Positions 18,274-25,671 of a stretch of DNA of 64,000 bases are shown in pieces. The notes below the pieces were generated by a model. It saw nothing but the letters and a program-made list of their open reading frames with translations, was not told the origin of the DNA and made no database searches. The stretch covers positions 62,001 to 126,000 of the forward strand of contig NZ_BJKB01000009.1 of the NCBI RefSeq assembly GCF_010725055.1. Reading direction: 5' to 3'. How positions within the stretch are numbered: position 1 is the first letter of the stretch; the number at the start of each line of letters is the position of its first letter. A program made the translations under genes and the position numbers. The stretch comes from Gelidibacter japonicus (GTDB lineage: Bacteria > Bacteroidota > Bacteroidia > Flavobacteriales > Flavobacteriaceae).

Positions 18274-18336
18274 AACTCATAACTCATAACTCATAACTCA
18301 TAACTCATAACTCATAACTCACAACTCATAACTCAC
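18274..18336. repeat. Perfect heptamer tandem repeat, (AACTCAT)n
   Basis: Nine head-to-tail 7-bp units, seven AACTCAT and two AACTCAC, begin directly after the sigma-factor stop codon and end 18 bp before the TPR gene start. On the coding (minus) strand the unit is ATGAGTT, so each perfect junction contains an overlapping start/stop ATGA. Confidence 0.92.
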
Positions 18337-18338
18337 AA

Positions 18339-18917
18339 CTACATACTATCGTCTCCAAGCGCCAATTCCTTCAACTTTTGGATACACCTATATTTTTTAT
18401 TTTTTGCCGAGGCCTCTTCTATATTTAGATTTTCGGCAATAGTTTTCATAGACATTTTATTGAAATAAAACTGAGTTAGTAGGTCTTTGCATGCTTTTCC
18501 TAAGTTCTCAAATGCGATTAAGGTTATGGACATCTGTTCCTCGCTTTTTTCCATTTCGCTGGTTTGCATTGTTTCATCTGCTGCCAGATGATATGATTTT
18601 TCATCTATTGCAATTGTATTTCTTTTGGTCAGATGCCTCGTTTGGTCTATCCATTTATTTTTCGCAGCAGTAAAAAGATAGGCTTCTATCTCTGTCTTGT
18701 TCTTGGGCTTAAATTTTCCCGTACTCAACTTCTTCCAACACGCGAAAAAAGCATCCTGAAAAACATCTTTGGTATTCTCTAAAGTTCCTCCATTTTTAAG
18801 AATATAATATTTGGTTTTCGGGTATTGGGCAATATAAAATTCCCTTATGGCAACTTCTTTATTCGTTAAAAAAGCATCCAAGAGCGTAAATTGACCTAGA
18901 TTTAGAGTTTCTTCCAT
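18339..18917 (-). CDS. ECF-type RNA polymerase sigma factor
   Basis: A 192-residue sigma-70-family protein with only regions 2 and 4, the size of an ECF factor. Region 2 (about 25-95) carries DVFQDAFFACWKKL and EAYLFTAAKNKWIDQTR. Region 4 (about 130-185) carries LGKACKDLLTQFYFNKMSMKTIAENLNIEEASAKNKKYRCIQKLKEL, the helix-turn-helix that reads the -35 element. It heads the minus-strand CHAT locus. A 27-bp motif 116 bp upstream is repeated before the T9SS-sorted gene, which suggests autoregulation. The downstream TPR membrane protein is the obvious candidate regulator. Confidence 0.88.
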   Translation of the reverse strand: MEETLNLGQFTLLDAFLTNKEVAIREFYIAQYPKTKYYILKNGGTLENTKDVFQDAFFACWKKLSTGKFKPKNKTEIEAYLFTAAKNKWIDQTRHLTKRNTIAIDEKSYHLAADETMQTSEMEKSEEQMSITLIAFENLGKACKDLLTQFYFNKMSMKTIAENLNIEEASAKNKKYRCIQKLKELALGDDSM

Positions 18918-19284
18918 AAAAATTGTATGGAAATATACAATTTTTTTTCACTCAATGTTAAGGTTCAATCATAATACAAATCCTGAATAATTTATAAAAA
19001 GTATGCAGGAATCTATACTTTGTTTAATGATATAACGGAGGGTTTCAAAAAGGTCATCAGAAAATTAGCTAGTTTCTGAAGCTAGATTCTAAGTCTGGGT
19101 TTCAGAGGTAAATTCCTCGGCTTCTTCCGAAGTTTTGCGTTTCATCAAAGAATTTTGTGGAAATTAAAATAAGGCTGCGGCTTGTAGAGCTTTGTCCATG
19201 CCATTGGGAATCAAGGTTACCCAACCCGGTCTGAAGCAGTTCAGGGTTTGATGGGTGATAAACTCGTCACCCAGATTTGGGATG
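18918..19284. other. Upstream region of the sigma gene
   Basis: This gap holds the shared upstream motif at 19033-19059. The remainder, about 19080-19280, has higher G+C than its surroundings but no open frame that could be recognised. Confidence 0.4.
19033..19059 (-). promoter_or_regulatory. Copy 2 of the shared CHAT-locus upstream motif
   Basis: Same motif as at 13906-13932, here 116 bp upstream of the sigma gene. TGATGACCTTTTT and TCCGTTA are fully conserved and the four differences all fall in the middle, as expected for a two-block promoter. Confidence 0.6.
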
Positions 19285-19325
19285 AAAAAAAAGAGGCCAT
19301 TTAATAAGTCATTAAACGGCCTCTT
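19285..19325 (-). terminator. Rho-independent terminator of the metal ATPase gene
   Basis: The stem AAGAGGCC...GGCCTCTT continues inward through TTTAAT/ATTAAA with one mismatch (19291-19325). On the minus strand it is followed by an eight-T tract. It lies 10 bp after the ATPase stop. Confidence 0.92.
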
Positions 19326-19335
19326 ATCTTTCAAT

Positions 19336-21255
19336 TTATCGTTCAGGAATAAGCTTTATTTCCTCGAGAGAAGGCACTTCTTTTGGAGGAGTAGATCGTT
19401 TAAAGCGGCTAATTGGGTTAAAGCTGACTAAACGGATGGCGTTAAGGATTACTAAAAGCACGCTCAATTCATGAATCAGCATTCCTGAGGCTAAATTCAC
19501 GTTTTTTGTCAAGACCCCCGCCAACAACAGGGCGACTGTTCCTACTGCAATAAACATGTTTTGTTTCATGTTTCGCACCGTGGTTTTGGCAAGCTTCACA
19601 GCGTGGGTTAACTTATCAAGATTGTCGGCCATCAGGACCACATCTGCTGTCTCCATGGCGATATCGGTTCCTGCTACCCCCATTGCAATTCCAACATCGG
19701 CAGAAGCAATGGCAGGGGCGTCGTTTACGCCATCGCCCAACATGGCGAGTTTGATACCTTTCCCCATACAGGCTTTAACTTTTAGAGCCTTGTCTTCAGG
19801 GAGCAATTCGGCATATATGCGGTCCAAGCCCAATTGTTCGCCCACTATATTGGCAGTATGCTTATTGTCTCCGGTAAGCATTACCAAGTGTTTAATGCCC
19901 GCAGCCCGGAGGTTGTCTATAGTGTCTTTAGCCTTGTCTCTTATGGTATCGGCAATTGAAATAATCCCCAAGACCTTTTTGTCATCGGCAATAAAGACGG
20001 CTGTATTTCCGGCTCTCTCCTGCTGAGTGGCATAAGATTCCACTTCAGTTTCTATTGTGATTTCATTTTGCACAAGTCCCTTTCGATTGCCGATAAAGAG
20101 TGGTCTTCCATCTAAGTTGACTTCAATTCCGCGACCTTTAAGCACATTCACTTCTGTAGGTTTATTGACGAGTTTTAATCCAGTTTTTTCCGCTTTTTTC
20201 ACAATGGCCCTTCCCAAATGATGTTCCGAGATCACTTCCGCTTCGGCAGCCATGAGGAGTAATTCCTCTTCAGTGATACCAAACCCTTTGATGGCGGTAA
20301 CTTCCGGCTTTCCTTTTGTTAAGGTTCCTGTTTTGTCAAATACAAAAGCGTTTAATTTAGCCAGATTCTCCATGACCTCTCCACCTTTGATCAAAATTCC
20401 ATTTCTGGCGGCGTTTCCTATTCCTGCTACAATCGATACAGGAGCGGAAATCACCAAGGCCCCAGGACAAGCAATAACCAGGAAGGTTAGCGCTAAATGG
20501 ACGTCCTGTGTAATCGCCCAGACGAGGACAGAAAGAACCATAATTCCCGGTGTATAAATGGTAGCAAACTTCTCTAAAAACCGTTGGGTCTTTGCTTTCC
20601 CTTCCTGAGCCTCTTCTACCAATTCAATGATTTTGGCGAAGGTGGTATCCTCTCCAACATTTTCTGCTATAACCTCCAGATATCCACTGTCCAAAATACT
20701 GCCGCTGAATACTTGATCATCCAGACCTTTACTTACCGGAATAGATTCACCAGTAATTGCTGCTTCATTCACAGAGGCATTTCCTGTGATAACTCGACCA
20801 TCTATTGGAATCTTTTCTCCAGTTTGAATGATGACCAAATCATTTTTTATAACCTCCTCTGCCATGATTGTGGAGCGTAAGCCATCGCGGACTACAGTTG
20901 CTTCCAACGGCGCCATGTCCATCAAGGATTTAAGTGAAGCACGCGCTTTTTCTAAAGAACGACCTTCCAAAAAGGCCCCAAAAAGAAACAGGAAAGTCAC
21001 CGCTGCCGATTCAACATACTCTCCAATAATCAGCGCACCAATAACCGCTATAGTCACCAAAAGCTCGATACTGAACATTTTTAGTCGTGACGCTTTCCAA
21101 GCTTTTATAAAAGTTGGAACCCCAGCGACTATAGAAGCTGTAATTAAAAGCGCATCCAATAAGAGGCTGTTCCATTTGAACACATAGGTTGCTATTGCAG
21201 CAAGAAGTAAAATTCCTGCTGCATACATTATTCTATTTACTTGTTTAGCTTTCAT
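19336..21255 (-). CDS. Heavy-metal P1B-type ATPase with altered signatures
   Basis: A 639-residue metal-transporting P-type ATPase lacking an N-terminal metal-binding domain. The actuator motif TGES (168-171), phosphorylation site DKTGT (Asp307) and hinge GDGVNDAP are intact, so it should be an active pump. Two family signatures deviate. The membrane metal site reads Cys263-Pro-Gly instead of CPC, and the usual SEHP dipeptide in the nucleotide domain reads SEHH. Overall similarity is to the Zn/Cd/Co export branch (ZosA/CadA-like), but the altered site makes the metal uncertain. It is expected to export metal from the cytoplasm. The preceding gene encodes a free HMA domain 18 bp upstream, probably its metal donor. 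Confidence 0.88.
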   Translation of the reverse strand: MKAKQVNRIMYAAGILLLAAIATYVFKWNSLLLDALLITASIVAGVPTFIKAWKASRLKMFSIELLVTIAVIGALIIGEYVESAAVTFLFLFGAFLEGRSLEKARASLKSLMDMAPLEATVVRDGLRSTIMAEEVIKNDLVIIQTGEKIPIDGRVITGNASVNEAAITGESIPVSKGLDDQVFSGSILDSGYLEVIAENVGEDTTFAKIIELVEEAQEGKAKTQRFLEKFATIYTPGIMVLSVLVWAITQDVHLALTFLVIACPGALVISAPVSIVAGIGNAARNGILIKGGEVMENLAKLNAFVFDKTGTLTKGKPEVTAIKGFGITEEELLLMAAEAEVISEHHLGRAIVKKAEKTGLKLVNKPTEVNVLKGRGIEVNLDGRPLFIGNRKGLVQNEITIETEVESYATQQERAGNTAVFIADDKKVLGIISIADTIRDKAKDTIDNLRAAGIKHLVMLTGDNKHTANIVGEQLGLDRIYAELLPEDKALKVKACMGKGIKLAMLGDGVNDAPAIASADVGIAMGVAGTDIAMETADVVLMADNLDKLTHAVKLAKTTVRNMKQNMFIAVGTVALLLAGVLTKNVNLASGMLIHELSVLLVILNAIRLVSFNPISRFKRSTPPKEVPSLEEIKLIPER

Positions 21256-21273
21256 TATCTTCTATACCTTTTA

Positions 21274-21504
21274 TTAAGAGGTTATTATCGGGAAGCCTAC
21301 TTTTTCTATCACTTCGGCCAAGCGATCGGAAGAAACTTTTTCTTCGTCATATTCTATTTTCACCTTGCTGGAATTAAAAAGCACTTTTGCTTTTTCTACC
21401 CCTGGTTCTTTGTTGAGAACGCCTTCTATCCTAGTAATACAACTTGGGCAGGTTAGGGTTTCCAATTGAAATCTTACGGTTTTTATTTCTTTTATAGTTT
21501 TCAT
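21274..21504 (-). CDS. Stand-alone heavy-metal-associated (HMA) domain protein
   Basis: A 76-residue ferredoxin-like HMA domain with the metal-binding loop LTCPSCITRIEGVL (Cys-x-x-Cys) and the C-terminal VIEKVGFPI strand. It is the size and shape of a soluble metal chaperone, or of the N-terminal domain normally fused to P1B ATPases. It lies 18 bp upstream of the ATPase and probably passes metal to it. Confidence 0.88.
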   Translation of the reverse strand: MKTIKEIKTVRFQLETLTCPSCITRIEGVLNKEPGVEKAKVLFNSSKVKIEYDEEKVSSDRLAEVIEKVGFPIITS

Positions 21505-21533
21505 GTTTTTTCTTATTTACGATTCATATTTAA

Positions 21534-21563
21534 CTACTCATAACTCTGAACTCATCACTAATA
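21534..21563. repeat. Degenerate heptameric tract (ACTCATA-type)
   Basis: Four 7-bp units (ACTCATA, ACTCTGA, ACTCATC, ACTAATA) in register lie between the DUF6448 gene and the HMA gene. They resemble the perfect array at 18274-18336. Confidence 0.6.
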
Positions 21564-21570
21564 CACCTCC

Positions 21571-22197
21571 TTAGTGGGAAATATCCCCGTGTAATATGTG
21601 CTCCAAGGCTTCTAAAGTATGGGTGTATTGGACATAAGCATGTACATACTCACGCCCTTGCTCAACAGAATTATCTTTGGTCTTGTTGAGTTTTGCTACG
21701 GTTGCATAACGCTCCCTTAGCACTTGCTCCAAATGATTGGTGACGGTTTTAATCACTTTTTCAACATCGTTTTCTGCGATGGAGTTGTCTGCCATTTCAA
21801 CCAAAGGAGTCATCGATCCTGCGGGTTTCAAGCCTGTAAAGGACGCGCCTTCCATTTCTCTGTGCAATCTTACAAGGGTTTCCAAGAAATGCTTTTCAAC
21901 TATAGCATATACTTCTTTATCCTCGTTTTTTAAACTATAGGTTTTATGGAACAAAGGAATGATTTCCTTTTCTTGTTGTGGCTCAATCCACTTTAAAACC
22001 AGCTGCACATTATTTTGATCCAATGCTTTTAAGGCATCCTTAATAACCGGGCCGTCATAGGAATCGCAATGTGCAAATCCTGAAATACTGACCAACATAA
22101 ACGCGAATGCCAAAAGAATTGATCGCATGTTGAATTTAAATATCCGTTCTACCTTTAAGGGGTTTGAAACGGTTAATTTTTTTGTTTGAGTTTTCAT
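21571..22197 (-). CDS. DUF6448-family protein
   Basis: A 208-residue protein from ATG 22197; a more upstream ATG at 22245 gives an implausible extension. A hydrophobic segment (RSILLAFAFMLVSISGFA) is followed at once by HCDSYDGPVIKDALKAL, the conserved opening of DUF6448 proteins, so it is probably exported and processed before HCD. The rest is helical with many acidic residues. The C-terminus carries several spaced histidines (HAYVQYTHTLEALEHILHGDISH), which suggests metal binding. Its function is unknown. Sitting upstream of a metal chaperone and a metal ATPase, it may be a periplasmic metal-binding component. Confidence 0.75.
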   Translation of the reverse strand: MKTQTKKLTVSNPLKVERIFKFNMRSILLAFAFMLVSISGFAHCDSYDGPVIKDALKALDQNNVQLVLKWIEPQQEKEIIPLFHKTYSLKNEDKEVYAIVEKHFLETLVRLHREMEGASFTGLKPAGSMTPLVEMADNSIAENDVEKVIKTVTNHLEQVLRERYATVAKLNKTKDNSVEQGREYVHAYVQYTHTLEALEHILHGDISH

Positions 22198-22276
22198 AAT
22201 ATCTGTTTTTAGAATTAATAATCTATTTTGATTTTCTGTAAACAAAACTATGGACTAAATCAAGAGTGTGCGACCT

Positions 22277-22330
22277 ATCTTATAAGATGGCACTGTTTTC
22301 ATGGGGAGTAGACGTCCCACTTTATAAAGT
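22277..22330. promoter_or_regulatory. Paired palindromic operators upstream of the metal operon
   Basis: Two perfect 12-bp palindromes, ATCTTATAAGAT (22277-22288) and ACTTTATAAAGT (22319-22330), share the core TTATAA. Their centres are 42 bp apart, four turns of the helix, and they lie 80-135 bp upstream of the DUF6448 start. Two dimers could bind the same DNA face. The regulator is not identified. Confidence 0.5.
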
Positions 22331-22379
22331 AGTACGTGGAAAGGCTAATCTTTGGAGGTGGAAATGGCTGATTCTTAGA

Positions 22380-23501
22380 TTATCTTTGGGAATCTCTAAA
22401 TTCGCTAGGGGTGGTATTGGTAAACTTTTTGAAAACACGGTTAAAAGCAGATTTAGAGTTAAATCCACTTTCGAAGGCGATGCCAAGTAAGGAATATTTG
22501 TCGAATTCAGGATCTACAATTTTATTCTTGACTTCTTCAACTCTATATTTATTAATAAAATCGAAGAAGTTTTGTCCATATACGTCGTTGATGACCTGCG
22601 AAAGATGATGATGGGGGACATTAAGGCTTTCGGCCAGCTTGGGCAAGGTCAAATCGGGTTCTAAATAGGGCCTTTCAGTTTTAAAATAATCATCTATTTT
22701 ACAGAAACACTGCTCCAAAGCATCATCCTTTAATTTGGAAGGTGGGTTTTCGGTTTCGATAATAGGATCTTTGGCTTCTTTATCACTAAAGTTGACAAAA
22801 ACGCCTATTTGTTTTAAACCAAAATATCCAATTAAGATAATAAATGCCGAAAATGATAGCATGAGACCATTAATGCAAAAACTCATTGAAAATAGATGGA
22901 AAACATGATGGATAACGGCTGAAATGACTAAGGATGTCCATATTATTCCAAAGGCAGGGATCAATCTACCTAACCAATCCAATTCGAAATCCTTGGAAGT
23001 AAAATTGAGGATGGACTCTTTGGTCTTGTGAAACTGTCTTTGGGCCAGAACAAAATATACTGGCCCTGAGAGCGCGGTAATTACGAGAAAAAATAAATAT
23101 AGGATGGGCGTTTCGGCTACAGCGTCGGAATCGTGACCTATCCTAATTCTTTCTGAATAGGCGGGAAAACCTGACGCAATAAACAAGTACAGGATAAATA
23201 CCACGAATGGTAAAAAGTGCAATAGATTTTTGGTTTTAAATCGGGCGTGGTTAAAAGTAAGAGTAGAAACATATAAGTATAAGAAAGGGCCGTTTAACAA
23301 GAACATTGCAACAATAATGCTAGATAAAAAAGGGGTATCGAAGAAGGATTCCATGGAAAAAGCGTAGATGCCTGTGATACTGCCGAGATACAAAAGCCAA
23401 ATACTGAAGATGCGGTCATGCAGAAATTTTGGTTTTTTCTGAAGAAGAAGCACCATGAAAAAGAATGCATTGAAAGAAGCTATAAACAAAATATATTTCA
23501 T
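22380..23501 (-). CDS. Membrane-bound AraC-family regulator
   Basis: A 373-residue protein. About six to seven hydrophobic helices (residues 1-235) are followed by a linker and a C-terminal AraC DNA-binding domain (about 270-373; LPKLAESLNVPHHHLSQVINDVYGQNFFDFINKYRVEEVK, then GIAFESGFNSKSAFNRVFKKFTNTTPSEFR). This layout is common in Bacteroidota, where the membrane part is taken to sense an unknown ligand or the membrane itself. It is upstream of the metal operon on the same strand, 180 bp from the next start codon, so it could control that operon, but this is only positional. Confidence 0.85.
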   Translation of the reverse strand: MKYILFIASFNAFFFMVLLLQKKPKFLHDRIFSIWLLYLGSITGIYAFSMESFFDTPFLSSIIVAMFLLNGPFLYLYVSTLTFNHARFKTKNLLHFLPFVVFILYLFIASGFPAYSERIRIGHDSDAVAETPILYLFFLVITALSGPVYFVLAQRQFHKTKESILNFTSKDFELDWLGRLIPAFGIIWTSLVISAVIHHVFHLFSMSFCINGLMLSFSAFIILIGYFGLKQIGVFVNFSDKEAKDPIIETENPPSKLKDDALEQCFCKIDDYFKTERPYLEPDLTLPKLAESLNVPHHHLSQVINDVYGQNFFDFINKYRVEEVKNKIVDPEFDKYSLLGIAFESGFNSKSAFNRVFKKFTNTTPSEFRDSQR

Positions 23502-23713
23502 CTGCTATATGTTGCTGTTTTTAAGTTTTTACTGATTCAGTGACCAAAATTTACAATTTGAAAAAAATCTTTATAAATAAAGTAAACCTATACTCTTTAA
23601 TGTCTATATGACCATTTTTGCCCTACCATAAATTGAGATAGATTGGCGGCTCTATCTTCTATTATCCGTTGGATATTTACCTAATTATCATTTTCCTAGT
23701 GTATTTAGATACG

Positions 23714-24337
23714 CTATGATGCTGGTTTCTCTGGTTTGTAGATTGTAGGTAAATGCCAATGATATTTCACCGATAATAATCGGAATAAAACTATAATTAC
23801 GAGACAAATAATTTCAACAGGCAGTTTTGGGACACCCAGGTTTAACAAAACGAAAAAAATAATGCCTCCGAGAATACAAGTGGTCGCATAAATTTCTTTT
23901 TTGAAAATAAGCGGGATGTTGCTTAAGGAAACATCTCTTATCACGCCACCAAAACAAGCTGTAATGGTTCCGAGTGAGATACTGATTATGGGATGTAAGT
24001 CAAGTGCAATTCCTGTCTGAATGCCAACCACAGTAAAAAATCCGAGTCCGATAGAATCGAAAAATAATAAAACGTTATGGTAATTTTTTATCACACTTTT
24101 AAAAAACAGGACGGCTATGGTCGTGATCAGCACAACTACCGCCGAGCTCAGGTCGAGCATCCAATTGACGGGAACTTTGCCAATAAGGACATCCCGCAAA
24201 GTACCTCCGCCCAACGCGGTGATAAATGCAATAATAAAAACCCCAAAAACATCGAGTCTTTTTTCCATCGCGGCAAAGGCACCCGCAATGCTAAACGCCG
24301 CAGTGCCGACAATTTCAATAATTCTGAGAGATTCCAA
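23714..24337 (-). CDS. TRIC-type (UPF0126/YadS) cation channel family protein
   Basis: A 207-residue membrane protein made of two repeated three-helix units plus a seventh helix. The glycine motifs GGGTLRDVLIG (first repeat) and GGVIRDVSL (second repeat) are the pore signature of prokaryotic TRIC channels. It probably passes monovalent cations across the inner membrane. It stands alone, with 210 bp to the AraC gene start. Confidence 0.85.
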   Translation of the reverse strand: MESLRIIEIVGTAAFSIAGAFAAMEKRLDVFGVFIIAFITALGGGTLRDVLIGKVPVNWMLDLSSAVVVLITTIAVLFFKSVIKNYHNVLLFFDSIGLGFFTVVGIQTGIALDLHPIISISLGTITACFGGVIRDVSLSNIPLIFKKEIYATTCILGGIIFFVLLNLGVPKLPVEIICLVIIVLFRLLSVKYHWHLPTIYKPEKPAS

Positions 24338-24602
24338 TACTTATTTGGTTTTAGTGTTACGATGCTAATTTACAAAAGCGAAAAGTTCTCGTATTATTCA
24401 AATCTAACTACATGATAAAACTGAATAAACCATGATGGACCAAATAAGGCATATAAAATACAATGTCCAAATTCGGCCACTGAGCCTCCAAGCCATTATT
24501 AAAACCTTCATAGGTCAACTCCAAACCGAAGACAACACTTTTAATCCCTTTTTAAAAAATAAAACTTGATTTCAAGGCAGATAGAATTATGGTTATTGAA
24601 TT

Positions 24603-24908
24603 TTAGCGCCTTTCCAACTGTTTTTGTAATTTATCTTCTACTTCGGTCAACAGCGCATGAAAATCGTCACCATATTCTGAAGCAAAAGGATCATTACCTG
24701 GGATACCTAAACGGATGCTGACCTGTTTTTGTTTGGTGCTTTTGTCTTTTTTATCTTCCAAGTAGATATCTGCCCACTCTATTCTGTCATAAAACCGACT
24801 AAGACGTGAGATTACTTTACGTATCGTATTTTGTACGTCTTCTCCTATGGAGATATCTACCGCCTCAATGTTAATTTTTATTCCGGAAATGTTATCTGTG
24901 TATTTCAT
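24603..24908 (-). CDS. HPF/RaiA-family ribosome hibernation factor (short form)
   Basis: A 101-residue protein of the S30AE/sigma-54 modulation fold: IKINIEAVDISIGEDVQNTIRKVISRLSRFYDRIEWADIYLED, then a QVSIRLGIPGNDPFA strand and a terminal helix. It has the size of the short hibernation factors that bind the ribosomal decoding site in stationary phase. It lacks the C-terminal dimerisation domain of long HPF. Dps, another starvation protein, is the next gene upstream on the same strand, 253 bp away. Confidence 0.85.
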   Translation of the reverse strand: MKYTDNISGIKINIEAVDISIGEDVQNTIRKVISRLSRFYDRIEWADIYLEDKKDKSTKQKQVSIRLGIPGNDPFASEYGDDFHALLTEVEDKLQKQLERR

Positions 24909-25161
24909 AAATATGTTTTTTAATGATTATTTAATATAATGATCGTCCGCAAAGCTTTTCAAATAGGATATAGGATTGTAAGGCCAAAGACAAAGTTAAC
25001 TTTTCTTAAAAGAAGAGTTGTATCAACATTATTTTATCCTCGGCCTCACAATCTTAAGTCCACTTTTCAGTTTCTATAAACTGATGAGTATTTTCTGCTT
25101 TAATTTGATTGCCATTTTTAGTGCGTTCAACAAAAGTTGAATTCACTGTACAGCACTTAAA

Positions 25162-25635
25162 TTATTTTAAATATGCAGAATACATCCAAACCAATTTTTC
25201 TTGTTCACGAATGTAATCGCTCATCAGTGCATTAGTACCTTCGTCTTCTGCATCTGCGGATAATTCCAATATTTCACGTTGTAGGATAATAATGATCTTG
25301 AAGGACTCAAGAGTGTCTTTCATATCCTGAATCCCATCGGCTACTTCAGAACTTTCCTTGATTTTTGCTTCTTTCTGATAGATAGAGAATTTGTGGTTTG
25401 GTGTGTGACCAAGGGTTCGAATTCGTTCTGCTACTTCGTCAATTTTTATAAACAAATCTTCATAAAGTTCTTGGAACTTATCGTGTAATTCGAAGAATTT
25501 ATCTCCTTTAATATTCCAATGGTATCCTCTGACGTTTTGATAAAAGATTGAATAATCTGCCAAAAGTTCATTGAGTTTTTCTGCAAGTACTTTGGATTTT
25601 TGAATGTCCAATCCAATTGAATTTAATTTTGCCAT
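25162..25635 (-). CDS. dps: Dps-family DNA-protecting ferritin
   Basis: A 157-residue four-helix protein with the Dps ferroxidase-site motif NVRGYHWNIKGDKFFELHDKFQELYED (His, His, Asp and Glu ligands between subunits). It is expected to form a dodecamer that oxidises Fe(II) with hydrogen peroxide and coats DNA. It lies 37 bp downstream of the dehydrogenase gene on the same strand, so co-transcription is possible. Catalase, HPF and universal-stress genes in the same stretch support a stress role. Confidence 0.92.
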   Translation of the reverse strand: MAKLNSIGLDIQKSKVLAEKLNELLADYSIFYQNVRGYHWNIKGDKFFELHDKFQELYEDLFIKIDEVAERIRTLGHTPNHKFSIYQKEAKIKESSEVADGIQDMKDTLESFKIIIILQREILELSADAEDEGTNALMSDYIREQEKLVWMYSAYLK

Positions 25636-25671
25636 TTTTATAGTTTTAAAATTTATATTATAATTTAATTA

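Noticed and set aside
18274-18336. Heptamer array considered as a CRISPR array
   Set aside because: Head-to-tail 7-bp units without spacers; no cas genes nearby.
19556-20026. 156-codon frame antisense to the P-type ATPase
   Set aside because: Shadow of a conserved coding region; codon pattern follows the ATPase frame.
24992-25003. 12-bp palindrome AAAGTTAACTTT between HPF and Dps genes
   Set aside because: Low-complexity AT sequence; easily expected by chance in this composition.
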